This document shows, piece by piece, positions 1 to 11,210 of a stretch of DNA of 64,000 nt. The stretch's first letter is position 1. Every line of letters begins with the position of its first letter. The notes under the pieces were generated by a model that did no database searches, was not told the origin of the DNA, and was given only the letters and a program-made list of their open reading frames with translations. The stretch covers positions 345,001-409,000 of the forward strand of contig JAVHZZ010000011.1 in assembly GCA_036250195.1 (NCBI GenBank), read 5' to 3'. The DNA comes from Mixophyes australis (Eukaryota; Chordata; Amphibia; Anura; Limnodynastidae). A program made the translations under genes and the position numbers.

Positions 1-294
1 GAATCCTGGACACCAAGAAGAATTAATGAACACATTCACATGGATAAATGTCAGGCTGTCTCCCAGAGAGTGGAGATCCAAGTCGTATGGTCATCTAAAG
101 TTCTTCAAACGCTTACAGACTGCACAATAACAAGAACTGGCAGTGTAAAATATTCACAGTTAATTTGGAGCCTGTAAGGATGCTATAACCAGTTAACTCC
201 ATTCCATTTTACAAATCCTAAGTACTAATTGTAATTTATTAAGTAAAATCCCTCTAGTCAGCATAGATTGACAAATAATATTGTTACACTTCTT

Positions 295-458
295 CAGAGC
301 CTTAACTTAAAGTTTTAGTGCCTGGGGCAAAAAAGAAATACGCCCCCCCAGCCCTTAATTTTAGCCAAATGAACCTAAAATATTCATAAACTGCGCCCCC
401 CCTTCAACGTTGCGAACTGGGCGGTCGCCCCCATCACACAGCCCTAGTTACGGCCCTG
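295..458. mobile_element. Short hAT-type MITE with perfect 8-bp TSD
   Basis: The ends are imperfect inverted repeats: CAGAGCCTTAACT on the left, and on the right the complement of CAGGGCCGTAACT. The element is flanked on both sides by CACTTCTT (287-294 and 459-466), an exact 8-bp target duplication. Eight-base duplications with CAG-starting termini are the signature of hAT DNA transposons. The 164-bp interior has C-runs and no coding capacity, so it would have moved with a transposase supplied in trans. Confidence 0.85.
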
Positions 459-466
459 CACTTCTT

Positions 467-1760
467 ATCTATACGCCAAATAGACATTACAAAAACTATG
501 CATTGACACCCAGCTTTTATTATGACTGCACTAGACTACTACGCGTGGATATCTGGCTGCTTATGGGGTATAGTGCATCACTGCTCTTTGCACCATTTTA
601 ATACACCCCAATAAATGAAAGGGGAGCAAATATCGGACCCTACCAGCCTATAATCCTGTACCATGTAGGACCCGATTGCTTTTTGTAGTAATAACTTATT
701 GAACAGTGTTTAAATAACTTCCAGGCAAACACATTGATAAATTTAGCAAAGGATAATCTCTGACCCCTTCCTTATTTCATTAACCCGTGAGATGCCAGTG
801 GCACGGTCAGCTACAGTCCCCAGCTACATCCAGGTTCACGTGACAGCAGGGGCTGCGGGTGAAGTGATCGGAACCTCCGCACGCTGATAGATGAGGAGGG
901 ATCGCATAAAATGTTATCTTATAGGTGAGATTAGGGTAATGTGCGGCATTTTAGAAATGCACATACTGCCCGTCAATAGCATCAGGTCAGATTTCAGTGC
1001 CTTATATCGTACAGGACAGCTATCCTAAACGTCCTGTATTACAAGGACCCTGAACCATGTAATCTGTCTCATAATATCATTTAAAGTGGAACTAAGCCCA
1101 AACATATAAATACTACTCATACAAGTGAGGAAAGCTTACGGACTGATCTTCTGAGGGGATATACTAGGATGGACCGACAAATACTGCAGCGTACGGCAGA
1201 ACGGTGTGACTTTCTGGTAATACGTCTCATATTGAGCCGATTTAAATATATGAAATTGGAGTCAAATTATGCCACCTAAGAACACAAGAAATGTGATTAT
1301 ACAGCACACGACAGTTACATCCTGATAATGCCCAGGATTACACTGCTGCTATAAACTGAGGAATTGGAAGTATTGACTAGAGAAAGCCGATTTTCATCAG
1401 CAGTACATGTTTATTGGCACTAGTAGGGAATATAAGGAATAGTTCTAAGTGTTTTCCAGCAATATAAAATGTTAACATTTTGCAGAATTGTAGCAATCTA
1501 CATTTGGATGGATCTGATGGGTGGGGGTTGGTTTTAAGGGTGGTCTTAGTTAACCTGCCGTTACAGAACACTCTACCTGACACTAACAACTATAATCATC
1601 AACTGCGCAACACTGTGGTGCCCCCCAAATTGCCATCGTAAGGCTCCTTCACTGGCAGCTGGACCTGCTTGCTTCAGGGTGGGTGTGCAGCTGCTGCAGC
1701 ACTTTGTTGTGGACTGTGGCCGCTTCCTCCTGACCACTTATTTTGGATGGGGCCAGTAGC
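467..1760. other. No recognisable feature
   Basis: Mixed AT-rich sequence with no convincing open frame, splice-bounded exon, tandem repeat or transposon terminus that I can identify. Confidence 0.5.
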
Positions 1761-1954
1761 AGGCAGAGCATTAAGTGAGGTTATATTGTATCTGTAGGTC
1801 ACATAAATACAGCAAGTAAGTAACAGAGCAGCATGAGAGTAGTCTTGGGAGATTGGAGTGAGAGGTGGTAACCAGAGAAGAGGCGAGGCTCATGAGTAGG
1901 GGCACCAAGTGGGGGGAGAGCAACTGTGCAGGCCGATAGCTTCCTATAGTAGCC

Positions 1955-2150
1955 AGTTTAATCCCCCCACACAGACCGTATAGCAGCCAGTACCACTCTT
2001 TCCCCCCACAGTACAGCAGCCAGGATCCTCCCCCACCCCCCAAAGTATGGCAGCCAGGGCCTGCCCCACACAGTATATCAGACGCTGCTCCCCCAAGTAG
2101 TAAATGTCAACCCCCCACCTCCCCACAGTATAGCAGCAAGGGTCCCCCCT
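1955..2150. repeat. Degenerate C-rich tandem repeat
   Basis: A motif close to CCCCACAGTATAGCAGCCAG recurs about five times at irregular 35-50 base spacing. Open frames here on both strands are a by-product of the repeat. Confidence 0.55.
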
Positions 2151-2169
2151 CCAAAATGGCCATTGAGGG

Positions 2170-2978
2170 GAAACTCTTGTGATTGGCTGGCTGGTGAAGG
2201 AAGTCCTGGATAGCCAATCACAAGTGGTAAGCGTGGAAGACATGTCCATTGACTGGCTAGGTAGAAGGGAATTCCGGTTACTTCCTGCTATAATCAGTTT
2301 ACATCAGTTGCAGGTAGTGTGCAGGTTTGTTTTTCTGTGCAACCCCCAAAGCTGCCCCCTCCCTGAGGAGGCACCAGCCCTGTGCTGATAATTTGGGGCT
2401 GGTTTTCACTACTTATAATGTCAACAAGCCAGGGGGGGCTACTTACCATTAATTTTAAATCTTGAAAACAGAGCACTGTGCATTAGGCCATGAAAAGCAT
2501 ATGACAAGTCATCAGTTCTCAGCTCCTGCAGAATTTGAGTCCTTCTGTGTAGTAGGAATGGTTATGCACGCCAGGGAATACCCTGTAATTTTGTCCATTC
2601 CAACCCTTTAAATCATTACACTAATCTCAGCTGCTTCATACTTCATGAGGAATTCCTCCCCTCTGACTGTACAAACACCAATGCAAATGAGGCCATCTTT
2701 CTCCGGAAACCCATCTTCCGTGGGTTCAGTGTCCTCCAGCCGAATTCATTTCTGGTCATGGATCACTACGCATGTGTAATTAGATAATAAATCAGCACGT
2801 GAAAGTGAAGATAAATGTATTCCACACATATAAATAACGTGGGATGTACAGCACAGATCAGTAGTTTTAGCCTACTAGAAGGTCATGCACTGGGTGCCAA
2901 GATACCATCACGATGAGGCTGTAGAGTTGGGTACAGACACAAAGCTCAGCAGCCACCTGCCAACCTCTTTCCTTTCAT
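2170..2978. other. No recognisable feature
   Basis: Apparently single-copy sequence. I see no confident gene, tandem array or transposon end. Confidence 0.45.
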
Positions 2979-3145
2979 TCATGCCGTCATGAAGATGTGT
3001 GGACAGGGCTCAATGGGGATCAGCCAGGCGGACAGTCTTTTCACTGGGGATTCTTCCATGTAAAGAGGATAAATCTCTGTCTGTCCACTAATCCTTATTC
3101 TGCACAATAGGAAGGGGGTGCTCTGCGTATCCTCCTTAGCTTTAT
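2979..3145 (-). CDS. Weak candidate terminal exon (minus strand)
   Basis: A minus-strand frame runs from a pyrimidine-rich acceptor ending TGTGTACAG (acceptor AG at 3147-3146) to a TGA at 2981-2979. It encodes about 55 residues ending PCPHIFMTA. The composition is balanced rather than low-complexity, with segments such as ISGQTEIYPLYMEESPVKR. It needs one carried base to begin with GAT, i.e. a phase-1 intron, the same phase left by the putative first exon at 19727-19763. I recognise no protein family, and an open frame this long can occur by chance. No nearby polyadenylation signal was seen. Confidence 0.2.
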
Positions 3146-4990
3146 CTGTACACATAACAATGACAATACACACAGGAGTCACGCTCTAATATAACATGGT
3201 ATTGGTACATGGATTACTTGTGCAAAGCTGCCGATATGTCAAGCCTATACCATTCTAACTGAAATAGGGTTAAACAATAAAGGTTTATTCCATAAAAGTG
3301 AAACCAGGCTAAAATGTAATTAACCATTAACCACTTCCACTGCAGAATGGAAGTGAATATAGGAATTACTATTATTATGGTAGATTTGTAAGGTGCCACA
3401 GTGCTCCACAGCACCGTAGTAATCTATTTATCCAATTGCATATTAGAGAAAAAAATATATTCTTTTTAAAACCTTCCATAAAAACAAAAACACCATTTCG
3501 TTTTAAATTTGCAAAGTGCACATAAGTCATTCTCTATTTTCAAGTGTTTGTGATTCTTCTCCCAATGCCACCAGAGCAAATTCCTTCCCAGTACCTCTAT
3601 ACTCACACACCAACACTTACCTCACACAGTAAATATATCTAGATCTCCACAAGATCTGGTGCCAATCAGTCCAGTGCCTTGGTTCAAGTAGCCGCAGCTA
3701 GTTTTAAGTAGCAGCTCCACAAATAAACAAAACGTAAAACAAAAATCCTAAACCAGCTCTAATACAATAAGGAATACTGACATTAGAAGGATCTTATGTC
3801 CCACACTCACAAAATAACAGAATTTTTTGGTAAAAAATTGCTGTGCCTCTCAACCAATCCCATGGTAGTGAGAGACTGAGGGAACTGCCTAGCAGCCTTT
3901 AATCTAAACCTCACAGGTGCAGCTCTTGATTAGTCAGCTAGCAGGTTGGAGGACCCTAAATGGGCCTGATGAATAGATTCTGCTCGCCTCTCTCGATTCA
4001 TAACCCCAGGGACCCTTAGACGTTGCTGCATTCTCTGGCATGTGGATCCTTTCTGTATGCAAAATATGTCCACCAGTCATGTGATAGTCATCCTGACTTT
4101 TACCACATGTGGGTGGATACCGTCCATAGTAATAAGGGTCATTTTAAGGAACTTTTTTATTTTCAGGGGAATTCCTTTTTAAATAAGATATTTATCTTAG
4201 AATATTAGACATCTATTCTGCATATAGAGCTTAATAAATCAAGTTAGATTTCTCTGTTCTCGCAGTTCACTAGAAAGCAGAATAAATATGCTCACCAAGC
4301 TATAGAAATGGAAATGCCTAGAATAAGCACAAATCTGCAGAATTACTATTGTAACCTGTGGATATAAAATAAAAACAAAGCAATACAATACAGGCTCCGA
4401 GCGGCAAACCTATCAACAAGCTACCAGCACTGTCCTTCTGGCTGACCCCAATAGACAGCAGTACCCAGATCTAGACAGGGGGCCCAAAAGAGAGATGAAT
4501 GGTAGTTATATCCTGAACTCTGCATTATAAACTGGATCAGAAAACTGCCATTTCTGCCTTGCCAGCAGCTGCAGAATTACAATACCAACCATGATGTGCT
4601 GGAGACAAATCACATTTCCTGGCATTAGAATCTAGAGGACTCGTGTCCTGGGTATGACCAGGACACTGTATTGAGACCCACATACACGATATTTGCATCC
4701 AATACGGTCTAATCCAATCTAATCACTGTCTGATCGGCTTTGTGTATGGTCAGCTTAATGCTCCTAACCACAAATAGTTAAGTAGAAAACATGGCCATAA
4801 CTGTTTCACAAGTTCATGGGTAATAATGTGTCAATGAAAATATCAACATTATGGTTGAAAATCAAATAAATAAAATTAAAGATGGATCGTAGGGAGCCAG
4901 ACAATTAGTAACCAGGGATTTTATGGTCCCCCATATTAAACTATTGGGACATTTATAGTAATTCATGAAGTATGTGTATAATAAATCCAG
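3146..4990. other. No recognisable feature
   Basis: AT-rich, apparently non-coding DNA. A fragment near 4555-4610 (CAGCAGCTGCAGAATTACAA) resembles the interior of old hAT relics common in vertebrates, but no boundaries are visible. Confidence 0.45.
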
Positions 4991-4998
4991 GCACATAC

Positions 4999-5440
4999 TG
5001 TGTGACAGGACGGGCCGCCTATACCACCCTGTCTGCTGTTGCTGGACACCGGCCGGGCTTACTTTCGTTATCTCAAGTGCGCCCTCTAACCGTAGTAGGA
5101 GGGGCTTACAATGCTGCCACCACTGGACTCCTTCACGGCATCCAGAACCGCGTTCCTTCTGGGTAACTCTCGCTGCTAGTGCACCCCCTTACTGGCACAC
5201 TTTGTCTGGTACCCCTGACCTCTCACTATATATCAGGGTTGCTGTGGATGGATCCTCCATGGCCTATCACACTGGTCAGAGCTGCTGGGTAGCGGGCAGA
5301 GCGGTGGTACCGGAAAAGCTGGGTCCAAACCTCAGAAACAACCGGGAACGGATTAGATTTTGCGTCTAATCTGTAGGTCACAGGATTAGAGAAGTTTTCC
5401 AAGCAGGTCTTTGAAGCAAGTGATGTTTATTTGATCACAC
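4999..5440 (+). mobile_element. LTR-like dispersed repeat, copy 1
   Basis: Starts TGTGACAGGACGG and is more GC-rich than its surroundings. A diverged copy lies on the opposite strand at about 15690-16015. Both share blocks such as GCGCCCTNTAACCGTAGTAG, CAGGGTTGCTGTGGATGG, GGTCCNAACCTCAGAACA and AAGTGATGTTTNTTNGATC in the same order. The TG start and promoter-like GC content suggest a long terminal repeat, but the right end, a partner LTR and a target duplication are not resolved. A frame at 4965-5369 is probably fortuitous. Confidence 0.5.
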
Positions 5441-6650
5441 TGGTTGGAGGTACCAGGAGTAGGTCAGATGAAGCAATAAGAACAATTTCAATTTCTGATT
5501 GAAACACCTCAATTCAATAATATATATATAAATGTACATCTACTAACAAACACACACATACAGGTTTACTGGGCCTGCAATTTATTAAGTCTCCAGATAA
5601 ATTGCCAGATTGTACAACACAATGCAGATAAAGGCATTTCTGCTTCAAAATCTAGTATTGAAATAGACTGAAAATGTACTAGTAATGGTGTTAAAGTGAA
5701 ATAGTTTGAGGCGTTTTAGTTACTGACAACTTCATGTTCTAGTGTGCAGCATAATGTGACATATCTGCAGCCTTCTGTCCCGGCTGAGTTCCCTCCACCA
5801 GGAAGGGTTTATCTCTCTGGAGAGACTCAAACTGTAATCAGACAGGATCAGACAGACAGACCAACAATCCTCTAAATCCTCTCTAATTCCCAGGCCCATT
5901 TAAATGTTCCTCAACCAGAGGTGTTACATGGATGGAGCAGCAGGAATCACAAACTGTATATATACCCACTCCCATATCCCAATATACAATATGCATCCGC
6001 TCCCATATCCCGATATGTCCAGATATACACATACTGTTTCACAATATGGGTGTGTATATTATATATAAAATTAGAGATGTATAGACACATATGCATTTGA
6101 TAAAGTGAATATAATCTCACTTTCATTTTATTTATATATAGGCCAACAGTCTTTCAGCTGAAGAGTGTTGAGTACAAGTATCTAATAACATCCCAATGCT
6201 AAAGATTTACTTCTGTCCCATCTACAACCTGCCTTGGTGCCATGGGTTGACTAATATAGGTCTATATCTGGTCCTTGTACATAAGTGGCTAGGAGCACAC
6301 TTAGAGTAGGTTACATATGTTGGGAAGAAGGGATTTGTATGGTAAATACAAGTGACTGGACGAGTAGCACTGGAACAAGACAGGGATGCATTACAATATT
6401 CTTAGGTCGGCAAAAAGACCACTGTAAAGAACCATTAGATGCAGAATATTTACAGCAACTAACATTTAAATGATGAGCCACAGGCTCCAGAGTTCTGGAA
6501 GGAACAACTCCCTGGGGATTTGGAAATTGGAATTATAATTATTTGTCACAACTCCCATCCCCATGTCTTGACCATTAGACACCTTACCCACTGGCTTTTA
6601 AAATCATGCTTCACCAGCGGGGTGATAGTTAAATCACATAAAGGGGTATT
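5441..6650. other. No recognisable feature
   Basis: AT-rich DNA with short TATA-type runs, e.g. about 5519-5535. No supported genes or complete repeats. Confidence 0.45.
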
Positions 6651-6660
6651 GTGGCAACCT

Positions 6661-7066
6661 GATTCTCGCCTTGATCCTCTTAAGTCTATCCTCAATACTG
6701 CTGCCCGCCTCATTTGTCTCTCCCGCCGCTCTATCTCTGCGGTCTCCCTCCAACAGTCACTACATTGGCTCCCCATACCCTACAGAATTACATTTAAACT
6801 TCTCACTCTCACCTTTAAAGCTGTTAATCAATCCTCCCCTCCCTACATCTCGTATCATCTCGACCTGCCCCCTCCGCTCTGCCTGTGACCGCCGCCTCAC
6901 TGCTTCACTGATCACCTCCTCTCACTCCCGTCTCCAGGAATTTGCCCGGGCTGCTCCCCAGCTGTGGAACAATGTTCCACGTTCCATCAGGTTATCATCT
7001 ACTCTCAAAGGCTTCAAGCGTGCCCTTAAGACTCTTTTCTTTATTCAACTCTATCAGTCCTCCTAA
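6661..7066 (+). pseudogene. L2 LINE ORF2 C-terminal fragment, frameshifted
   Basis: In one frame the sequence reads LNTAARLICLSRRSISAV, then LHWLPIPYRITFKLLTLTFKA and PPYISYHL. These match the conserved region downstream of the RT catalytic core in L2/CR1-clade LINEs (LHWLPV.YRI.FK pattern). At about 6880 the frame shifts to one reading RLTASLITSSHSRLQEFARA, then APQLWNNVPRSIR and FKRALKTLFF, the usual C-terminal end. The shift and missing upstream domains make it non-functional. Confidence 0.85.
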
Positions 7067-7128
7067 CTCTCTCCCCACCATATTTGCGTCTGCCCCTTTC
7101 CTCTAGGACGGCGGTTCCCAAACTGGGT

Positions 7129-7314
7129 GCCGCGCGCCAGCCATAAAAAAAAAAAAAAACAGAAACACTTACCAATCCGCGCGGCGCCGGGACCCAGCAT
7201 CCTCCTCTCTCACGCAGTGACAGCTGTTGCGTGAGAGAGGAGGATGCTGGGTCCCGGCGCCACGCGGATTGGTAAGTGTTTCTGTTTGTTTTTTTTATGG
7301 CTGACGCGCGGCAG
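7129..7314. repeat. Long inverted repeat inside the hAT element
   Basis: Arms of about 85 bases (GCCGCGCG..AGCCAT through to CTCTCTCACGCA and its complement) surround a loop of roughly a dozen bases near 7216-7227. The arms differ only at scattered positions, and the transcript would fold into a strong hairpin. Confidence 0.85.
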
Positions 7315-7409
7315 AGGGGGCAAAGTGAGAGAGGGCAGAGGAGAGTGACGGGAGGGGGGCAGAGGAGCTGGGACAGCGGGCAGAGGAGCTGGGAAAGAGG
7401 GCAGAGGAG

Positions 7410-7870
7410 GACGACAGCGTGAGGGGGGACGGCGTGACAGAGGGCAGAGGAGGGGGGACGGCGTGACAGAGGGCAGAGGAGGGGGGACGGCGTGACAGAG
7501 GGCAGAGGAGGGGGGACGGCGTGACAGAGGGCAGAGGAGGGGGGACGGCGTGACAGAGGGCAGAGGAGGGGGGACGGCGTGACAGAGGGCAGAGGAGGGG
7601 GGACGGCATGACAGAGGGCAGAGGAGGGGGGGCGGCGTGACAGAGGGCAGAGGAGGGGGGACGGCGTGACAGAGGGCAGAGGAGGGGGGGCGGCGTGACA
7701 GAGGGCAGAGGAGGGGGGGGCGGCGTGACAGAGGGCAGAGGAGGGGGGGGCGGCGTGACAGAGGGCAGAGGAGGGGGGACGGCGTGACAGAGGGCAGAGG
7801 AGGGGGGACGGCGTGACAGAGGGCAGAGGAGGGGGGACGGCGTGACAGAGGGCAGAGGAGGGGGGCAGCG
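7410..7870. repeat. 29-bp minisatellite, about 15 units
   Basis: Unit GACGGCGTGACAGAGGGCAG followed by AGGAGGGGG; the period is 29, with G-run length variants of 29-31. It lies wholly inside the hAT element and gives overlapping proline/serine-rich frames on the minus strand. Confidence 0.95.
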
Positions 7871-8392
7871 TGACAGAAGGCAGAGTGTCTGGATGCAGAG
7901 GGGGCATTTTTGCATACAACTAAATAAGGATTTCTGTCCTGACCTAAATACTTATTACAATTTTTTGACCCAACTACTTCTAAAACAGGACTGCTCAGTA
8001 ATTATTTTGGAGGGGTGCCTTAAAAAAATTATGGAGACTAAGGGTGCCGCGAACTGCAAAAGTTTGGGAACCACTGCTCTAGGATGTAAGCTCTCAGGAC
8101 CAGGGCCCTCTTTCCTTGTATTCTCCTTCTACTATTCCATCACCCTCTGTACCTCATGGCTGCTTCCCTAGCCCTGTTTTCTTAGGCTTCAGCCTACTTC
8201 TAGCTGATTTCTTCCATCACTTTCACTCATTATCCCAGTAACAATTTGATTTGCACCATGTTACCTGTGTCTGCGTATATATTTTTCTTCTGTATAATGT
8301 GTCATGGCTCACTGTTTTTGGTATGTTATGTACGGCACTGCGGCCCCTTTGTGGCGCCATATAAATTAAAGATGATGATAATAATAATAAAT

Positions 8393-8941
8393 TTGGTCCA
8401 ACAATCCCAAACCGCTTGCGGACAGGAACGGTGGGAATTGGCCCTGAATGCTCCATTTACTCGTGTTTCTCCATTGACCTCTGACCCCCCCCCCCCCCCC
8501 CTCCAGGTGCTGATAACCACCAGCAGGTTCTTGGCACTAATAAATGGAGAATGGAGTACAAGACCCTATAGCTGTAAAAACAGACTTATACTAGGTGTTA
8601 TAAGACATATATAGGTATGTAGTGTTAAGAGGCCATAAAGTATTTCATAATATAGTAATAAAGTATTTTTGCAGCTGGGAAGAGTTCTAGTCATAACAAG
8701 GAAACCAGATGTTCTGCTCTGTAAGAAATATCAATCATATTCTACCAAACCCTGGAAACTAAGAATCTAGGGAATGTGGAGTCAGGAACTAGAATTTATA
8801 GCATATTGTATCATTATTAACAGTGCGAGCAGAGAACATAACCTGGAATTATAAACATCTGCACTGACTGCTGGAGCAGCCTCAGCTCATAATCAGTTAG
8901 GAAAGTGTCCCAGCCGTGATCAAGGATTTTCTGTATCACTT

Positions 8942-8942
<1 letters not shown>
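8393..8942. other. No recognisable feature apart from a C-run
   Basis: A homopolymeric C-run lies at about 8485-8502. The rest is AT-rich, unassigned sequence. Confidence 0.5.

Positions 8943-9022
<80 letters not shown>
8943..9022. repeat. Poly-G followed by (TG)n microsatellite
   Basis: About 31 consecutive G residues are followed by a run of TG dinucleotides. Such long G-runs are prone to G-quadruplex formation and to sequencing or assembly length error. Confidence 0.95.
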
Positions 9023-9024
<2 letters not shown>

Positions 9025-9289
9025 CATGCTGTGTTGGTTACAGAAATACCTGCAACTCTTTAATGTGGGTTCTCACTGTAGCTGCTGACAGGTATTAAAT
9101 GACCTTCACACTAGATAGGAACATACCTGGACATGAGAACTTCTTTCATTGTGTATTTTACCTTTTAGACCTATCTTACATAACGATGTGTTAATGTAGG
9201 TTTATGTCTTATAGAGGAGTTTAGAAAAGAGATTGAGCAAATTACATTATAAAGTTGTTACTTTTTATATACCATTAATGGCTGCTACA

Positions 9290-9600
9290 CTACATGGCCA
9301 AAAGTATCACATCCATATGTGATCATTCCAAAACAAAGCCCATTACTGTGGAGATGGTCCCCTCTTTGCTGTTAATTCTCCACAGTACTACATTTTGGAA
9401 CATGGCTGCGCAAATTTGCTTCCATTCAGCCACAAGAGCATTAAGGAGGTCGGGTACCGGATGTTGGACAATAAGGTCTTTGGCTCACAGTTGTCGCTCC
9501 AATTATTATCCGATCCCAAAGGTGTTTGAGGTCTGTGCTCTGTGCAGGGCGGTCAAGGTCTTTCACGCCAAAGTCAGGAAACTCATTTTTGCTGGACTTC
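9290..9600 (-). mobile_element. Tc1/mariner relic, transposase 3' end
   Basis: The left end, TACATGGCCAAAAGTAT, resembles the terminal repeat of a widespread vertebrate Tc1-like family. On the minus strand the sequence encodes FPDFGVKDLDRPAQSTDLKH then LWDRI, the degraded DRPAQSPDLNPIEHLWD block surrounding the third catalytic acidic residue of Tc1 transposases. Further along, minus-strand sequence corresponding to the C-terminal end is present but frameshifted. Only one terminus is visible. It is a dead fragment. Confidence 0.85.
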
Positions 9601-11025
9601 ACTTTTGCACAATTTTTATTTTTCGGAGCTGCGCATTTCAGCACACACAATGAAATCTGTGCATGCGCTGTGTGTTCACATCCCCTGCGATGACATAATA
9701 GTGGGGACAGGATATAGGAGCTGCACTGCTCCTTCACAATACATATACCTCCCACCAGTCCCGATTCACACAACATGAAACTGAGCAGAGTTGTGTCCAA
9801 ACGTGGACAGATCGGGCATGGGTTTGGGTGGGTCAGGGGCAGTTCATGTGGGGCTTATTACGCATGTCTAAATGTTGAGTGATTTGTGTATATATGTGGG
9901 ATGGATGGATAGATAATTAGATATTTATACAAAGAATAAAGAAACGATAAAGCACGTGATAGACATTTAAACTAATATTAAAGCATGTAAAAAAAAAGTC
10001 AAAGACTATGAGACAGATTATACCAAACACCTAAATAAATCCTCCCACAAAAACAACTCTCTCAAATAATGACACACAAGTCAGAACTTCTTCCCTGCAT
10101 TATATGTGCACTGTGTGTAAGACTATATATTGGGTATTATGTCTTGTATAAGCTGCACTGCGATGGTGGGTTTCCAAAAACAAGTATCTATAAGAGGAAC
10201 AAGAGTGTGGTTAGCTGCTAAGGTAAGCGGAGTTAACAACACACAGAAAATGAGAATCTAGAAAGAATATTATAAATATTGAGCATACATTACTGGTGTG
10301 CACAATATGAATACACATTTCACACGCAAGCTGCAACGCTGTCACTATGCCCGAGTGACGGAGAAATCCAACTACTTCCGATCCAGCAACAAAGCCTTCC
10401 ACACATTCATCATTTCACTTGAGAAGCAGCAAGTACAATATATACTATGTAGGGAAATATCCGGCTTTCCTTCCTGCCTGGATGACATCAGCCAGGAACA
10501 TCCAACCAGTTAGAGAAGTGTGGATTACCGACAGTAGAGTAGGATTATAGAAGAGAAGTTATGTAAGGTGCTGCAGTAATCTTTACCAGTCATATATATT
10601 GTACCCGCTGCACGCAGTTATTGTCTAAATTACATACAGACATCTTTCTATAGTATCATCTTACGTTTACTATAATTCTCATATCTTCTGCTTTACGTCT
10701 CTCCTTTGTAGAATTGCTGATCTTCATGTTTCGTTCAGTGCTGCAGTTGGTTATTAGTAGTTATGGGTGCTGCATCCATTTATATATTATGTATTTGTTT
10801 ATATAGTTTGCTACCTAAATTATTTAACCTCACCAAATGAATAGGGCACAAATCACCTATGCACAATAGACTAAAATATTGATGACCGTAACTTAACGTC
10901 ACTAAACACCCTTAAAGTCTGACCAATAGCCCTGTAATGTTATTTATCAGGCTGCGCTAAACGAAGGCTCCATGTACACAGCAGCTCTGCTCTGACCACC
11001 AACACCCCTGGCTTAGGTGTGAATG
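9601..11025. other. No confident feature
   Basis: Mostly AT-rich. A minus-strand frame at 10211-10402 (EGFVAGSEVVGFLRHSG) looked protein-like but lacks convincing splice sites; see the rejected list. Confidence 0.4.
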
Positions 11026-11029
11026 TGCA

Positions 11030-11206
11030 AAGAAGGGGGGGGGGGCGACTCTGTGCAAAGAAGGGGGGGACTCTGTGCAAAGAAGGGGGGGACTCTGTGC
11101 AAAGAAGGGGGGGACTCTGTGCAAAGAAGGGGGGGACTCTGTGCAAAGAAGGGGGGGACTCTGTGCAAAGAAGGGGGGGACTCTGTGCAAAGAAGGGGGG
11201 GGGGGA
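11030..11206. repeat. 22-bp minisatellite, about 8 units
   Basis: Unit GACTCTGTGCAAAGAAGGGG plus two to three further G; the period is 22. No stop codons occur in most frames on either strand, which explains four overlapping short ORFs. Confidence 0.95.
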
Positions 11207-11210
11207 CTGA

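Larger units (their letters stand above)
7101..8084. mobile_element. hAT (Charlie-like) non-autonomous element with 8-bp TSD
   Basis: The element proper is 7109-8076. Its left end reads CGGCGGTTCCCAAACTG. Its right end is the complement of CAGTGGTTCCCAAACTTTTG, so 13 of the first 15 bases match. CTCTAGGA flanks it exactly at 7101-7108 and 8077-8084. The terminal motif and 8-bp duplication are characteristic of Charlie-type hAT elements. The interior holds a long hairpin (about 7129-7314) and a 29-bp minisatellite (about 7410-7870). No transposase is encoded; reading frames across the minisatellite are artefacts. Confidence 0.92.
6655..8392 (+). mobile_element. 5'-truncated L2-type LINE, 3' end, split by a hAT element
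   Basis: The left part (6661-7066) encodes the C-terminal end of an L2-clade reverse transcriptase. The right part (8085-8392) is its 3' untranslated tail, ending ACGGCACTGCGG then GGCGCCATATAAAT and a run of GATGATAATAATAA, a simple-repeat tail usual for L2. The two parts are separated by the hAT insertion at 7109-8076; removing it and one copy of the 8-bp duplication rejoins them. The element is 5'-truncated within the ORF2 3' region. Related tails occur at 12108-12165, 12815-12878, 25490-25556 and 44675-44765. Confidence 0.85.

Noticed and set aside
7041..7919. 292-residue proline/serine-rich minus-strand ORF
   Set aside because: It spans a 29-bp minisatellite inside a non-autonomous hAT element.
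10211..10402. Minus-strand frame ECVEGFVAGSEVVGFLRHSG, faintly like the start of a PDI-type b domain
   Set aside because: A stop lies 15 bases before the interesting part, the only upstream acceptor (CTCAAG) would put that stop in frame, and no donor follows in phase. The resemblance is too short.
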